Assembly: GCA_050283925.1 (NCBI GenBank)
Contig: JBNOAI010000001.1
Span: 744,001 to 808,000, forward strand
DNA length: 64,000 nucleotides
Direction of reading: 5' to 3'
Origin: ZC4RG25 sp023428365
Lineage (GTDB): Bacteria > Pseudomonadota > Alphaproteobacteria > Rhizobiales > Hyphomicrobiaceae
Position 1 is the stretch's first letter, and every line of letters starts with the position of its first letter. This document shows, piece by piece, positions 51,537 to 60,524 of this stretch. The translations under genes were made by a program, and so were the position numbers. The notes under the pieces were generated by a model. That model was not told the DNA's origin, made no database searches, and saw nothing but the letters and a program-made list of their open reading frames with translations.

Positions 51537-53342
51537 ATGAGCGGGGTCAACGATTTCGTCTGCAAGTTCGCGACCGTGAACGGTTCCGGATCGGCAAGCG
51601 CCAACACCATGTTCGCCAAGACCGTGTTTCGCATGGGCGTGCCGGTCAGCCCGAAAAACATCTTCCCGTCGAATATCCAGGGGTTGCCGACCTGGTATGA
51701 AGTGCGCGTCAGCGAGAAGGGTTATCTCGCGCGCCGGGATGGCATCGACCTGATGGTCGCCATGAACCCGCAGACCTATCGCGAGGATTTGGCTGAGGTC
51801 ACGAGTGGCGGTTGGCTGCTTTATGACTCGACGATGCCACGCCAGTGGGCGCGCGACGACATCGAGATTCTATCAATTCCGATCGCTGCGATGTGCGCCA
51901 AGAAGTGGAGTGATACGCGGCAGCGGCAGCTGTTCAAGAACATGGTCTATATCGGCGCTTTGAGTGCGCTGCTCGATATGGATATGGACGTGCTGAAAGG
52001 CGTCGTCGCCGATCAGTTGCGCGGCAAGGAGAAGCTGATCGCCGCCAATATGGAGGCGGTCGCTCTCGGCCGCGATTTCGCGCTGGCGAATTTCACCTGC
52101 CCGCTGCCCATCAAGCTGCGGACCGCAGAGGGCGCGCGCGGCAAGATCATGGTGACAGGTAACAGCGCCGCTGGGCTTGCGGCTGTCTATGCCGGCGCCA
52201 CGGTTTGCGCCTGGTATCCGATTACGCCGTCAACGTCGGTCGCTGAAGCGTTCGAGGGGTACGTCAAACGTCTGCGCGTCGACAAGGACGGCCGCGTGAA
52301 CGGCGCGATTGTTCAGGCAGAGGATGAGTTGGCGGCGATCGGCATGGCCATCGGTGCTGGCTGGAACGGCGCGCGGTCGTTCACCGCCACGTCCGGTCCG
52401 GGCATATCGCTGATGAGCGAATTTCTGGGGCTGGCGTATTTTGCCGAGGTTCCTGTCGTGCTGTTCAATATTCAGCGCGGTGGTCCATCGACCGGCATGC
52501 CGACGCGCACGCAGCAATCAGACGTCATGGCCTGCGCCTACGCTTCGCACGGCGACACGAAACACGTGCTGCTGTTCCCGGCGGATCCGAATGAATGCTT
52601 CTCGCTTGGCGCCCAGGCGTTCGATCTCGCAGAGCGTCTTCAGACACCCGTGATGGTGCTCAGCGATCTCGATATCGGCATGAACGACTGGATGACGGAT
52701 CCGTTCACCTGGGATGATGCTGCGGTTCATGATCGTGGCAAGGTTCTCGATGCGGCGGGGCTCGATGCAGCCAAAGACTGGGGCCGGTATCGCGATGCCG
52801 ATGGCGATGGCATCCCGTATCGCACATTGCCCGGCACGCATCCGGATAAGGGCGCCTTCTTCACGCGCGGCACGTCGCACGACGCCTATGCGCGCTACAC
52901 CGAGGATGGTCGTATCAATGCCGAGAACATGCGCCGCATTTCTCGGAAGTTCGAAACAGCCAAGACGCTGGTTCCGCAGCCCGAAATTTCGACGCGTGAT
53001 CCGCACGGTCGCCTGGGCGTCATCTATTTCGGCTCGACGCGTCCTGCCGTCCTGGAGGCGCTCGACGAGCTGGAGGCCGAAGGCATTCGCGTCAATGCGA
53101 TGCGTCTCAAGGGCTTCCCGTTCAGCGACGAGGTGAAGGCCTTCTGTGACGCCCATGATCGCGTGTTTGTGGTCGAGCAGAACCGCGACGCCCAGATGCG
53201 TTCGCTGCTGATGTTGGAAACCGGTGTTGAGGGCGACAAGCTGATTGCCGCCATCAACTTCGATGGCATGCCGCTGACGGCGGAGTTTGTCCGCGGCGCC
53301 ATTCGCACGAGCATGGGCCCCATTAAAGTGGCGGCGGAGTGA
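51537..53342 (+). CDS. korA: 2-oxoacid:acceptor oxidoreductase, fused gamma-alpha subunit
   Basis: A 601-residue protein. Residues 1-190 are the gamma domain (KFATVNGSGSASANTMFAKT and RDGIDLMVAMNPQTYREDLA), followed by the alpha domain binding pyrimidine/thiamine part: GNSAAGLAAVYAGATVCAWY, PITPSTSVAEAFEGYVKRL, VQAEDELAAIGMAIGAGWNG, ATSGPGISLMSEFLGLAYFA and PTRTQQSDVMACAYASHGDT. Oxidises a 2-oxoacid with CoA to an acyl-CoA. Substrate (2-oxoglutarate, pyruvate or branched chain) is not fixed. It lies 18 bases after the flavoprotein gene. Confidence 0.9.
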   Translation: MSGVNDFVCKFATVNGSGSASANTMFAKTVFRMGVPVSPKNIFPSNIQGLPTWYEVRVSEKGYLARRDGIDLMVAMNPQTYREDLAEVTSGGWLLYDSTMPRQWARDDIEILSIPIAAMCAKKWSDTRQRQLFKNMVYIGALSALLDMDMDVLKGVVADQLRGKEKLIAANMEAVALGRDFALANFTCPLPIKLRTAEGARGKIMVTGNSAAGLAAVYAGATVCAWYPITPSTSVAEAFEGYVKRLRVDKDGRVNGAIVQAEDELAAIGMAIGAGWNGARSFTATSGPGISLMSEFLGLAYFAEVPVVLFNIQRGGPSTGMPTRTQQSDVMACAYASHGDTKHVLLFPADPNECFSLGAQAFDLAERLQTPVMVLSDLDIGMNDWMTDPFTWDDAAVHDRGKVLDAAGLDAAKDWGRYRDADGDGIPYRTLPGTHPDKGAFFTRGTSHDAYARYTEDGRINAENMRRISRKFETAKTLVPQPEISTRDPHGRLGVIYFGSTRPAVLEALDELEAEGIRVNAMRLKGFPFSDEVKAFCDAHDRVFVVEQNRDAQMRSLLMLETGVEGDKLIAAINFDGMPLTAEFVRGAIRTSMGPIKVAAE

Positions 53343-53352
53343 GGATCGATCG

Positions 53353-54408
53353 ATGAGCTACATCCAAAAGCCCGTTGCCTACCATCCGGCGTTGAAGAAG
53401 AACGCGCTGGGCCTGACGCATCGCGATTACGAAGGCTCGATGTCGACGCTATGCGCCGGATGCGGGCATGACTCCATCACTGCCGCAATTATTGAAGCCT
53501 GCTTCGAGCTGGATCTTCCCGCACATCGTATCGCGAAGATTTCCGGTATCGGCTGTTCCTCGAAGGCGCCGACCTATTTCCTCGGCCGCAGCCACGGGTT
53601 CAATAGCGTTCACGGCCGTATGCCGTCGGTGGCGACCGGCGCCAATCTTGCCAACGGCGATCTTGTTTACATCGGCGTTTCCGGTGATGGCGACACGGCC
53701 TCGATCGGGTTCGGCCAGTTCGCGCACGTGGTGCGCCGCCGTCTGAACATGGTCTACGTGGTCATGAACAATGGCTGTTACGGGCTGACCAAGGGACAGT
53801 TCTCGGCGACGAATGACAAGTCCTCGCCTTCGAAAAAGGGCGAGGCCAATCCGTTCGATCCCATCGATCTGTGTCAGATGGCGATTCAACTCGGTGCTGG
53901 CTTTGTTGCGCGGTCATTTTCGGGTGACAAAAGGCAGCTCATTCCGCTGCTCAAGGCAGCCATAAACTATCGTGGTTTTGCCTTCATCGACGTCGTCAGT
54001 CCGTGCGTGACGTTCAATAATCATCCTGCTTCGACCAAGAGCTATGATTACGTCCGCGCGCATAATCAGGCGATCGATAAGCTCGATTTCGTTCCGGAAG
54101 AGCGCGAGATCACAGCCGATTACGATGAAGGGACGTCGCTATCCGTGACGATGCACGACGGTTCGCATCTCATTTTGCACAAGCTCGACGCCAGCCATGA
54201 TCCGCGCGATGCCGATTCCGCGCTGATGACGATCCGGCAAAGTGCGGCACGTGGAGAGGTCGCGACGGGCCTCCTCTATATCGAGGAGCGCCAGCAGGAT
54301 TTGCATGACATTCTGCGGACGTCGCCGACGCCGCTGAATGCCTTGAAGATGTCCGATGTGTGCCCCGGATCGGCTAAGTTGGATGCGATCAACGCCCGCC
54401 TGCGCTGA
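53353..54408 (+). CDS. korB: 2-oxoacid:acceptor oxidoreductase, beta subunit
   Basis: A 351-residue TPP subunit. The cluster cysteines CAGCGHDSITAA and GIGCSSKAP, the thiamine-diphosphate motif GVSGDGDTASIGFGQFAHVV...NNGCYGLTKGQFS (GDG...NN) and VSPCVTFNNH are typical of KorB/PorB. The C-terminal ~60 residues (QRQDLHDILRTSPTPLNALK region) are variable. ATG 53353 follows AGGA at eight bases; the longer frame from 53287 overlaps korA. Ten bases separate it from korA, so korC-A-B form one operon. Confidence 0.92.
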   Translation: MSYIQKPVAYHPALKKNALGLTHRDYEGSMSTLCAGCGHDSITAAIIEACFELDLPAHRIAKISGIGCSSKAPTYFLGRSHGFNSVHGRMPSVATGANLANGDLVYIGVSGDGDTASIGFGQFAHVVRRRLNMVYVVMNNGCYGLTKGQFSATNDKSSPSKKGEANPFDPIDLCQMAIQLGAGFVARSFSGDKRQLIPLLKAAINYRGFAFIDVVSPCVTFNNHPASTKSYDYVRAHNQAIDKLDFVPEEREITADYDEGTSLSVTMHDGSHLILHKLDASHDPRDADSALMTIRQSAARGEVATGLLYIEERQQDLHDILRTSPTPLNALKMSDVCPGSAKLDAINARLR

Positions 54409-54546
54409 TCCTCGCGGCCAAGGCGCATTTCGCCGTCATTTTGGAGCCATGGCACTTGACTCGCAGAGTGGTTCCATGAACCGTGCTCTGCATATAAGAA
54501 CGGGTGGCAAGCCTGCAGTCTACGTCGCAGTTGGAGAACCACCCGT

Positions 54547-55482
54547 ATGAAGACCACGCCCGTTACGACAGCCGATATTTCGCGCTCGGTGATTGCTGTG
54601 CCGCCTTTGGCGCGGGATCGCGAATTTCGCATCGACCGCAAAGCCAATCTCGCAATCATTAAATATATCGAAGCTGGCGGTGTGCGCTCGCTGATGTACG
54701 GCGGGAATGCCACGTTCTTTAACGTGAGCATTGGTGAGTATGCCGAAATCCTCGACTTCCTCTCCGAGAGCGTCGGTGCGGATACGTGGTTCCTCCCATC
54801 TGCAGGGCCGGATTTCGGAAAGCTGCGCGATCAGGCGCCGATCCTGAAATCGCGCGCCTTTCCCGCGGTGATGGTGCTGCCGGGGACGGGGCCATCCGTG
54901 CCGACTGGCGTTGCAACGGCTGTCCGCCGATTTGCCGAGGCGGTGAACAAGCAGATCGTCCTCTACGTGAAGGACGAGAAAATGCTGACACCCGAACTCA
55001 TCATCAAACTGGTAGCTGACAAGGTCGTGACGTCGGTGAAGTATGCCGTCGTGCGCGATGATCCGTCGAAAGATGATTTCCTGCCCCGCATCCTTGAGGG
55101 CGTTGATCGCTCCGTCGTTGCGAGCGGTATCGGTGAGCGGCCGGCGATTGATCATTTGCGCAGCTTCGGCATTGCCTCCTTTACTTCCGGATGCGTGTGC
55201 ATTGCGCCGCGGGCGTCGATGAAGATCCTGGAGTTGATCAAAGCGAAGGATTACGCGGCAGCGGAAAAAATTCGCGAGAACTTCATGCCGTTGGAGGACC
55301 TGCGTGATGGCATCGGTCCGATCCGCGTGCTGCATGATGCCGTAACAGGCGCGGGTGTCGCCGATATGGGGCCGATGCTGCCCAGCATGGATAATCTCGA
55401 GGCGGCTGACCGCGCCAAAGTCGACAAGGCAGCGCAGGCTCTGTTTGCCTACGACCAGACGTTCGCGCGTGCGGCGGCTTGA
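54547..55482 (+). CDS. DapA-family (dihydrodipicolinate synthase-like) lyase
   Basis: A 311-residue class I aldolase-fold protein. It has the N-terminal IDRKANLAIIKYIEAGGVRS and MYGGNATFFNVSIGEYAEIL, then ADTWFLPSAGPDFG; Schiff-base lysine is likely the Lys in SVKYAVVRDDP and the conserved Tyr in IVLYVKDEKM. Members act on 2-keto-3-deoxy acids, N-acetylneuraminate or dihydrodipicolinate. Together with IlvD downstream it suggests processing of a 2-keto-3-deoxy acid. GGAG is nine bases before the ATG. Confidence 0.85.
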   Translation: MKTTPVTTADISRSVIAVPPLARDREFRIDRKANLAIIKYIEAGGVRSLMYGGNATFFNVSIGEYAEILDFLSESVGADTWFLPSAGPDFGKLRDQAPILKSRAFPAVMVLPGTGPSVPTGVATAVRRFAEAVNKQIVLYVKDEKMLTPELIIKLVADKVVTSVKYAVVRDDPSKDDFLPRILEGVDRSVVASGIGERPAIDHLRSFGIASFTSGCVCIAPRASMKILELIKAKDYAAAEKIRENFMPLEDLRDGIGPIRVLHDAVTGAGVADMGPMLPSMDNLEAADRAKVDKAAQALFAYDQTFARAAA

Positions 55483-55556
55483 TGAGCCGGCGCTTGCCGT
55501 TCTAAAAAATAAAAACACTGCATAACCAAAAAACAAAGATATGGAGGAAACGACTA

Positions 55557-56504
55557 ATGCTGAATGCCTTTGTGCGCACTCTACTCGGGGCGGTTGTTGC
55601 AGCGGGATCTGCTGTGGGAGCCGCCCAGGCCAGTGACGTCCGCCTCATGACGGGACCACAAGGTGGCGTCTGGGTGCCGCTCGGTGGTCAGCTCAAGGAC
55701 ATCTGGGAAAAAGCCGTTCCCGGTATGAATGTGCAGTCTTTGCCGGGCGCTGGTGTCGCCAACGTGCGCGCCATCCAAACGAGCAAGGCGGAAGTCGGGT
55801 TTGGTAATTCCATTACCTCAGCTGATGCCATTCAGGGAAATGCACCATTCACTGAGAAGCATGACGATCTCTGCAATATCGCCTCGCTTTATCCGCAGTA
55901 TTTCCAGGTTGTCGTGCTCGCCGGGTCGGGGATCAATTCCGTCAAGGACATGAAGGGCAAATCCCTGACGACCCAGCCGCGTGGCAACACGGGCGAACTC
56001 ATTACTCAGAATCTGCTGCAGGTCTATGGCTTGAAGTATGCAGATATGCGGGTGAGCTTCGTGTCCTACACGGACTCTTCAACGCAGATGAAGGACAACC
56101 AGGCGCAGATGTTTACGCTTGGTACCAGCATCCCGGCGTCGTCCATCATGGATATCGCTGCCGGCGTCGACATCACGTTGATTGATCTGTCGGATGCCAT
56201 CGAGGGCATGAAGAAGATCAACCCCGGGTACACGCTTCTCGATGTTCCGGCGAACACCTATCCGAAGCAGGACAAAGCGGTGAAGGTTATCGGCTATTCA
56301 ACGCACCTTGTGGCGTCCTGCAAACTGCCGGAAGACACCGTCTACAAGATGACCAAGGCGATTGCGGACAACGTGTCTTCGCTCGCTGCAACCAGCAAAG
56401 CGATGAGTGGGCTCACGCCAGCAAAGATGGCTGAGGAAGTTGGCGTCAAGTTCCATCCTGGAGCCGCCAAGTTCTACAAAGAGCAGGGTATCACTGTGCA
56501 GTGA
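55557..56504 (+). CDS. TAXI family TRAP transporter substrate-binding protein
   Basis: A 315-residue periplasmic binding protein with signal peptide (AVVAAGSAVGAAQA). The TAXI pattern is ATGPQGGVWVPLGGQLKDIW-type start (LMTGPQGGVWVPLGGQLKDI), VQSLPGAGVANVRAIQTSKA, GFGNSITSADAIQGN, YPQYFQVVVLAGSGINSVKD and KGKSLTTQPRGNTGELI. It delivers a carboxylate to the fused TRAP permease encoded 106 bases later. GGAGG precedes the ATG. Confidence 0.93.
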   Translation: MLNAFVRTLLGAVVAAGSAVGAAQASDVRLMTGPQGGVWVPLGGQLKDIWEKAVPGMNVQSLPGAGVANVRAIQTSKAEVGFGNSITSADAIQGNAPFTEKHDDLCNIASLYPQYFQVVVLAGSGINSVKDMKGKSLTTQPRGNTGELITQNLLQVYGLKYADMRVSFVSYTDSSTQMKDNQAQMFTLGTSIPASSIMDIAAGVDITLIDLSDAIEGMKKINPGYTLLDVPANTYPKQDKAVKVIGYSTHLVASCKLPEDTVYKMTKAIADNVSSLAATSKAMSGLTPAKMAEEVGVKFHPGAAKFYKEQGITVQ

Positions 56505-56610
56505 TCCGCTGGCGGAGGTGCCTTGCGTGGCGCCTTCGCCTACTAGCCCCCATCCGGCGTGGAATGATATCCCCACGCGCCGCTCAGCTCATTTGCAGCG
56601 CAGGTAGCTC

Positions 56611-58491
56611 ATGAAGCTCGATTTTTCGCACGCGGGCGTGGTGCGTCTCGCCATCGGCGTTTTGGGCGTCTCGATGGCGCTCTATCACATGTGGTGCATC
56701 TGGTTTGGCGCGTCCGAAGCGCTGATGTTCCGGGGCACGCACTTGCTGTTCGCGTTGTCGCTGGTCTTTCTGGTGTACCGGCGAACGCCTGCTCAGGCCG
56801 GGCAAACACCTTCGCTGCTGGATTACACGTGCTTGGCATTGGCCATCGCGCCAATCCTCTATCTGTTTCTCTATTACGATTATCTCGTCAATCGCATCTA
56901 CTACGTCGATGATCTCAGGACTGAGGACATGGTGCTCGGCACCATCCTGATCGTCATGATCCTTGAGGGAACGCGCCGTGCGCTTGGCTGGGCACTGCCG
57001 GTGACCGCACTCGTTTTCCTGGGTTACGGCTTGTTTATCGCCCAGATCGAGCCCGAACGGTTGCTCGATCAGCTGTTCATGACGACGGAAGGCGTGTTCG
57101 GAATTCCGCTTGCCGTCTCCGCCTCCTATGTGATGATTTTTGTGTTGTTCGGCTCGTTTATGGAGCGAACCGGGACCGGCCAGCTGTTCATGGACTTTGC
57201 GATGAGCCTCACCGGGCACACCGCCGGTGGCCCGGGCAAGGTTTCTGTCGTTTCGTCGAGCCTCTTTGGCACGATTTCGGGTTCGGCGGTCGCCAATGTC
57301 ATGGTGGACGGGCCGATTGCTATTCCGCTGATGAAGCGCACCGGTTTCAAGCCACACTTCGCTGCTGGCGTCGAAGCTGTGGCGTCAACCGGTGGACAGA
57401 TTATGCCGCCTATTATGGGGGCAGCTGCCTTCGTTATGGCCGAGTTTCTGCAGGTTGGTTATGGCCAAGTTATCATTTGGGCATTGATACCGGCTATTCT
57501 CTATTACGTCGCGTGTTTCGCAGCCGTTCACTTCGAAGCCAAGCGGGCGGGCATTCATGGCGTGCCACGCTCAGAATTGCCTCGGTTCCGAAACGTCATG
57601 GCCGAGCGCGGACATCTGTTCATTCCCGTCGTTACCATTCTGGCAGTCATGTATTCGGGTTACAGCGCACCACTGGCCGCCCTTGCCGGTACGCTCGTCT
57701 GCTTTCCTGTGGCAGCCCTGAGGGCCTCGACGCGCGGAAATGTTCGTATCCCGATCATTATCGACGCGATGATCGACGGTGCGCGTAATGCCATTCCGAT
57801 TGCGTTGGCGTGTGCCTGCGCCGGTATCATTATCGGCGTGGTGACATTGACTGGCTTGGGAATTGTGTTCACGCAGTTCGTCGTCAACTTGGCGCAGAGC
57901 ACATTGATCGTCGCTCTATTGTTGACGATGGTTGCGGGAATCGTGCTTGGCATGGGGATTCCAACGACGCCAGCCTACATCATCATGACGTCGCTGTTGG
58001 TTCCGGCGCTGGTCAAGCTGGGTGTTATCGAGCCTGCGGCGCACATGTTTGCATTCTACTTCGCCATTCTGTCGGCCATTACGCCACCGGTGGCTCTGGC
58101 GGTATTTGCGGCATCGGGTCTGGCGAAGTCGGATCTTTGGCTGAGTAGCATGGCGGCGGTCAGGATCGGTGCGGCGGGCTTCATCGTGCCGTTCATGTTC
58201 GTCTATGAGCCAGCGATCCTGATGATCGGCACGTGGCCGGACATCATCTGGGCCTTCATGACTTCGACCATCGGATGCGTCTTGCTGGGTGCCGGGCTTC
58301 ACGGCTATCTGATAGCGCGTTCAACGCTTTGGCAAAGCGCGCTTCTGATCACGGCGGCGCTGTGTTTGGTCAAGCCCGGCCTTTATACGGATATTGCGGG
58401 TGCGGTGTTGACAGCGATTGTTGTGGCGGTGCAATTCGCCAGTCGCCGGAGTGAGAAAAATATGACGCCGGTGCCCAACCGGAATACATGA
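56611..58491 (+). CDS. fused TRAP transporter permease (DctQM)
   Basis: A 626-residue protein with around 17 hydrophobic segments. The N-terminal ~170 residues are the DctQ-like small part (CLALAIAPILYLFLYYDYLV), and the rest the DctM large part: VMIFVLFGSFMERTGTGQLF, GPGKVSVVSSSLFGTISGSA (conserved G-S-A-V-A-N), EAVASTGGQIMPPIMGAAAF and VAGIVLGMGIPTTPAYIIMT. It imports the TAXI-bound substrate using the sodium gradient. It is followed by the IlvD gene after 36 bases. Confidence 0.93.
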   Translation: MKLDFSHAGVVRLAIGVLGVSMALYHMWCIWFGASEALMFRGTHLLFALSLVFLVYRRTPAQAGQTPSLLDYTCLALAIAPILYLFLYYDYLVNRIYYVDDLRTEDMVLGTILIVMILEGTRRALGWALPVTALVFLGYGLFIAQIEPERLLDQLFMTTEGVFGIPLAVSASYVMIFVLFGSFMERTGTGQLFMDFAMSLTGHTAGGPGKVSVVSSSLFGTISGSAVANVMVDGPIAIPLMKRTGFKPHFAAGVEAVASTGGQIMPPIMGAAAFVMAEFLQVGYGQVIIWALIPAILYYVACFAAVHFEAKRAGIHGVPRSELPRFRNVMAERGHLFIPVVTILAVMYSGYSAPLAALAGTLVCFPVAALRASTRGNVRIPIIIDAMIDGARNAIPIALACACAGIIIGVVTLTGLGIVFTQFVVNLAQSTLIVALLLTMVAGIVLGMGIPTTPAYIIMTSLLVPALVKLGVIEPAAHMFAFYFAILSAITPPVALAVFAASGLAKSDLWLSSMAAVRIGAAGFIVPFMFVYEPAILMIGTWPDIIWAFMTSTIGCVLLGAGLHGYLIARSTLWQSALLITAALCLVKPGLYTDIAGAVLTAIVVAVQFASRRSEKNMTPVPNRNT

Positions 58492-58527
58492 TGGGCGCAT
58501 GCGTTTGCATTTCAAAGGAAGTAGCCA

Positions 58528-60261
58528 ATGGCCAAAGGCCAGCGCAAAACACCTGAGCAACTGAGATCGCATCGCTGGTTTGGAGTGCAGGACCTGCGCT
58601 CTTTCGGCCATCGGTCGCGCCTGCGCCAGATGGGGTACGACTCGACCGATTGGGCGGGCCGTCCGGTTATCGGCATTATCAATACGTGGAGCGACATCAA
58701 CCCCTGCCATGCGCATCTGCGCGCGCGCGTCGAGGACGTGAAGCGCGGAGTGCTTCAGTCGGGCGGCTTCCCGATCGAGCTACCCGCCATTTCCTTATCG
58801 GAGCCATTCGTCAAGCCGACGACCATGCTCTACCGCAACTTCCTGGCCATGGAGACCGAGGAGCTTCTGCGGTCGCATCCCGTCGACGGTGCGATCCTGC
58901 TCGGAGGTTGTGACAAGACCACGCCCGGCCTGATCATGGGCGCCATCTCCATGAACCTGCCGGCGATCTTCGTGCCGGCGGGGCCGATGTTGCGCGGGAA
59001 CTGGCGCGGCCAGACGCTGGGGTCAGGTTCCGATACGTGGAAGTATTGGGACGAGAAGCGCGCCGGACGCATCTCGGAGGATGACTGGTCGGAAATCGAG
59101 AACGGCATTGCCCGCTCGTTCGGCACCTGCATGACCATGGGCACGGCCGCGACGATGATGTCGATCGCCGAGGCCATGGGTATGACGCTGCCCGGCGCAT
59201 CCGCGATGCCGGCGGCAGATTCAGGCCATCCCCGCATGTGTACCGTTGCAGGGCGGCGGATCGTCGACATGGTGTGGGAGGATCTGAAGCCGACGGATGT
59301 GTTGACGTCTGCCTCCTTCGACAACGCGATCAAGGTTCATATGGCGATTGGCGGCTCGACCAACGCCATCATTCACGTTGTTGCCATGGCCCGGCGGGCC
59401 GGCGTTCCGCTGACGCTTGAGCGCTTCGATGAGCTGTCGCGCGAGGTGCCGGTCATCGCCAACATTCGTCCGTCGGGCAAATATCTGATGGAGGACTTCT
59501 ACTACGCCGGTGGTTTGCCGGGCCTGATGAGCCGCATCGCTGATCGTCTCGACGGCTCCGCCATGACGATCTCGGGCAAGACGCTCGGTGAAAATCTGGA
59601 AGGGGCCGGCGTCTGGATGGACGACGTGATCCTGACGGTCGATAAGGCGATCTATGCCGAAGGCGCGACGGCTGTGCTGACGGGCAATTTGGCTCCCAAT
59701 GGCGCTGTGATGAAACCCTCTGCCGCGGAGCCGCGTCTCAGGAAGCATCGCGGACCGGCGCTTGTGTTCCGCGACTACAACCACATGGCGGCTGAAGTGG
59801 AGCGCGAGGATCTGGAGGTCACGCCGGACCACGTGCTCGTCCTGCAGAATGCTGGCCCAAAGGGCGGTCCGGGTATGCCCGAGTGGGGTATGCTGCCGAT
59901 CCCGCGCAAGCTGGTGAAGCAGGGCGTGCGAGATATGTTGCGGCTATCGGATGCGCGCATGTCGGGCACCAGCTATGGGGCGTGCATCCTGCATGTTGCG
60001 CCTGAGAGTTTCGTCGGCGGTCCCTTGGCTTTCGTGCAAACCGGCGACGAGATTGAAGTCGACGTTTCGAAGCGCCTGCTGCATCTGCACGTTTCCGACG
60101 AGGAAATGGCGCGTCGCAAGGCGGCCTGGAAGCCCGAGCCGCCGCGCTATGAGCGTGGTTACGGGGCGATGTTCCAGCAGCATATCGGCCAGGCTGATGA
60201 AGGCTGCGACTTCGACTTCCTGGAGGCCGGCGCGCCGGTGCCGGAGCCGGAGATCCACTAA
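58528..60261 (+). CDS. IlvD/Edd family dehydratase, sugar-acid type
   Basis: A 577-residue [2Fe-2S] dehydratase. Ligand cysteines are Cys60 (NTWSDINPCHAHL), Cys128 (ILLGGCDKTTPG) and Cys201 (FGTCMTMGTAATM); catalytic serine is likely in SGTSYGACILHVAPE. The sequence resembles pentonate dehydratases (arabinonate/xylonate, AraC/XylD type) more than IlvD of branched-chain synthesis. It would convert an aldonic acid to a 2-keto-3-deoxy acid in the cytoplasm. AAGGAA site before the start. Last gene of the TRAP operon. Confidence 0.9.
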   Translation: MAKGQRKTPEQLRSHRWFGVQDLRSFGHRSRLRQMGYDSTDWAGRPVIGIINTWSDINPCHAHLRARVEDVKRGVLQSGGFPIELPAISLSEPFVKPTTMLYRNFLAMETEELLRSHPVDGAILLGGCDKTTPGLIMGAISMNLPAIFVPAGPMLRGNWRGQTLGSGSDTWKYWDEKRAGRISEDDWSEIENGIARSFGTCMTMGTAATMMSIAEAMGMTLPGASAMPAADSGHPRMCTVAGRRIVDMVWEDLKPTDVLTSASFDNAIKVHMAIGGSTNAIIHVVAMARRAGVPLTLERFDELSREVPVIANIRPSGKYLMEDFYYAGGLPGLMSRIADRLDGSAMTISGKTLGENLEGAGVWMDDVILTVDKAIYAEGATAVLTGNLAPNGAVMKPSAAEPRLRKHRGPALVFRDYNHMAAEVEREDLEVTPDHVLVLQNAGPKGGPGMPEWGMLPIPRKLVKQGVRDMLRLSDARMSGTSYGACILHVAPESFVGGPLAFVQTGDEIEVDVSKRLLHLHVSDEEMARRKAAWKPEPPRYERGYGAMFQQHIGQADEGCDFDFLEAGAPVPEPEIH

Positions 60262-60301
60262 AGTCTTTCCGATTTAGATCGGCCCCACTCGGATCTGTTC
60301 T

Positions 60302-60405
60302 GTTGTCATCCCGGAATTTCGCGTGAGCGAAATATCCGGGACCCAGACGGGATTCCCGAAACCCTGGGTCCCGGCTCTCCGCTTTGCTCCGGCCGGGATG
60401 ACAAC
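60302..60405. repeat. nested palindromic repeat element (REP/MITE-like)
   Basis: A 104-base element. Outer arms GTTGTCATCCCGG (60302-60314) and CCGGGATGACAAC (60393-60405) are exact inverses. Inside are ATTTCGC/GCGAAAT (60316-60333, GTGA loop) and CCGGGACCCAG (60336-60346) with CTGGGTCCCGG (60364-60374). The folded form is a multi-arm cloverleaf. Resembles dispersed intergenic repeats of alphaproteobacteria. Confidence 0.75.
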
Positions 60406-60477
60406 GGATGAGGCGGAACCGTCTCTGAACTCGGGGGGCCTCTCTCGATCCTGAAATTACCCGTGAATTCATTCAAT

Positions 60478-60503
60478 AGGCTGAGCCGTGTTCGGCTCAG
60501 CCT
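60478..60503. terminator. terminator between ilvD-type gene and nhaA
   Basis: GGCTGAGCC (60479-60487), GTGTTC loop, GGCTCAGCC (60494-60502), extended by an A-T pair. Placed 21 bases after the stop of nhaA on the minus strand and 217 bases after the dehydratase stop. No long T-run, but both directions have weak ones. Confidence 0.6.
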
Positions 60504-60524
60504 TCAACGTTTGCGGCCGGCGAA

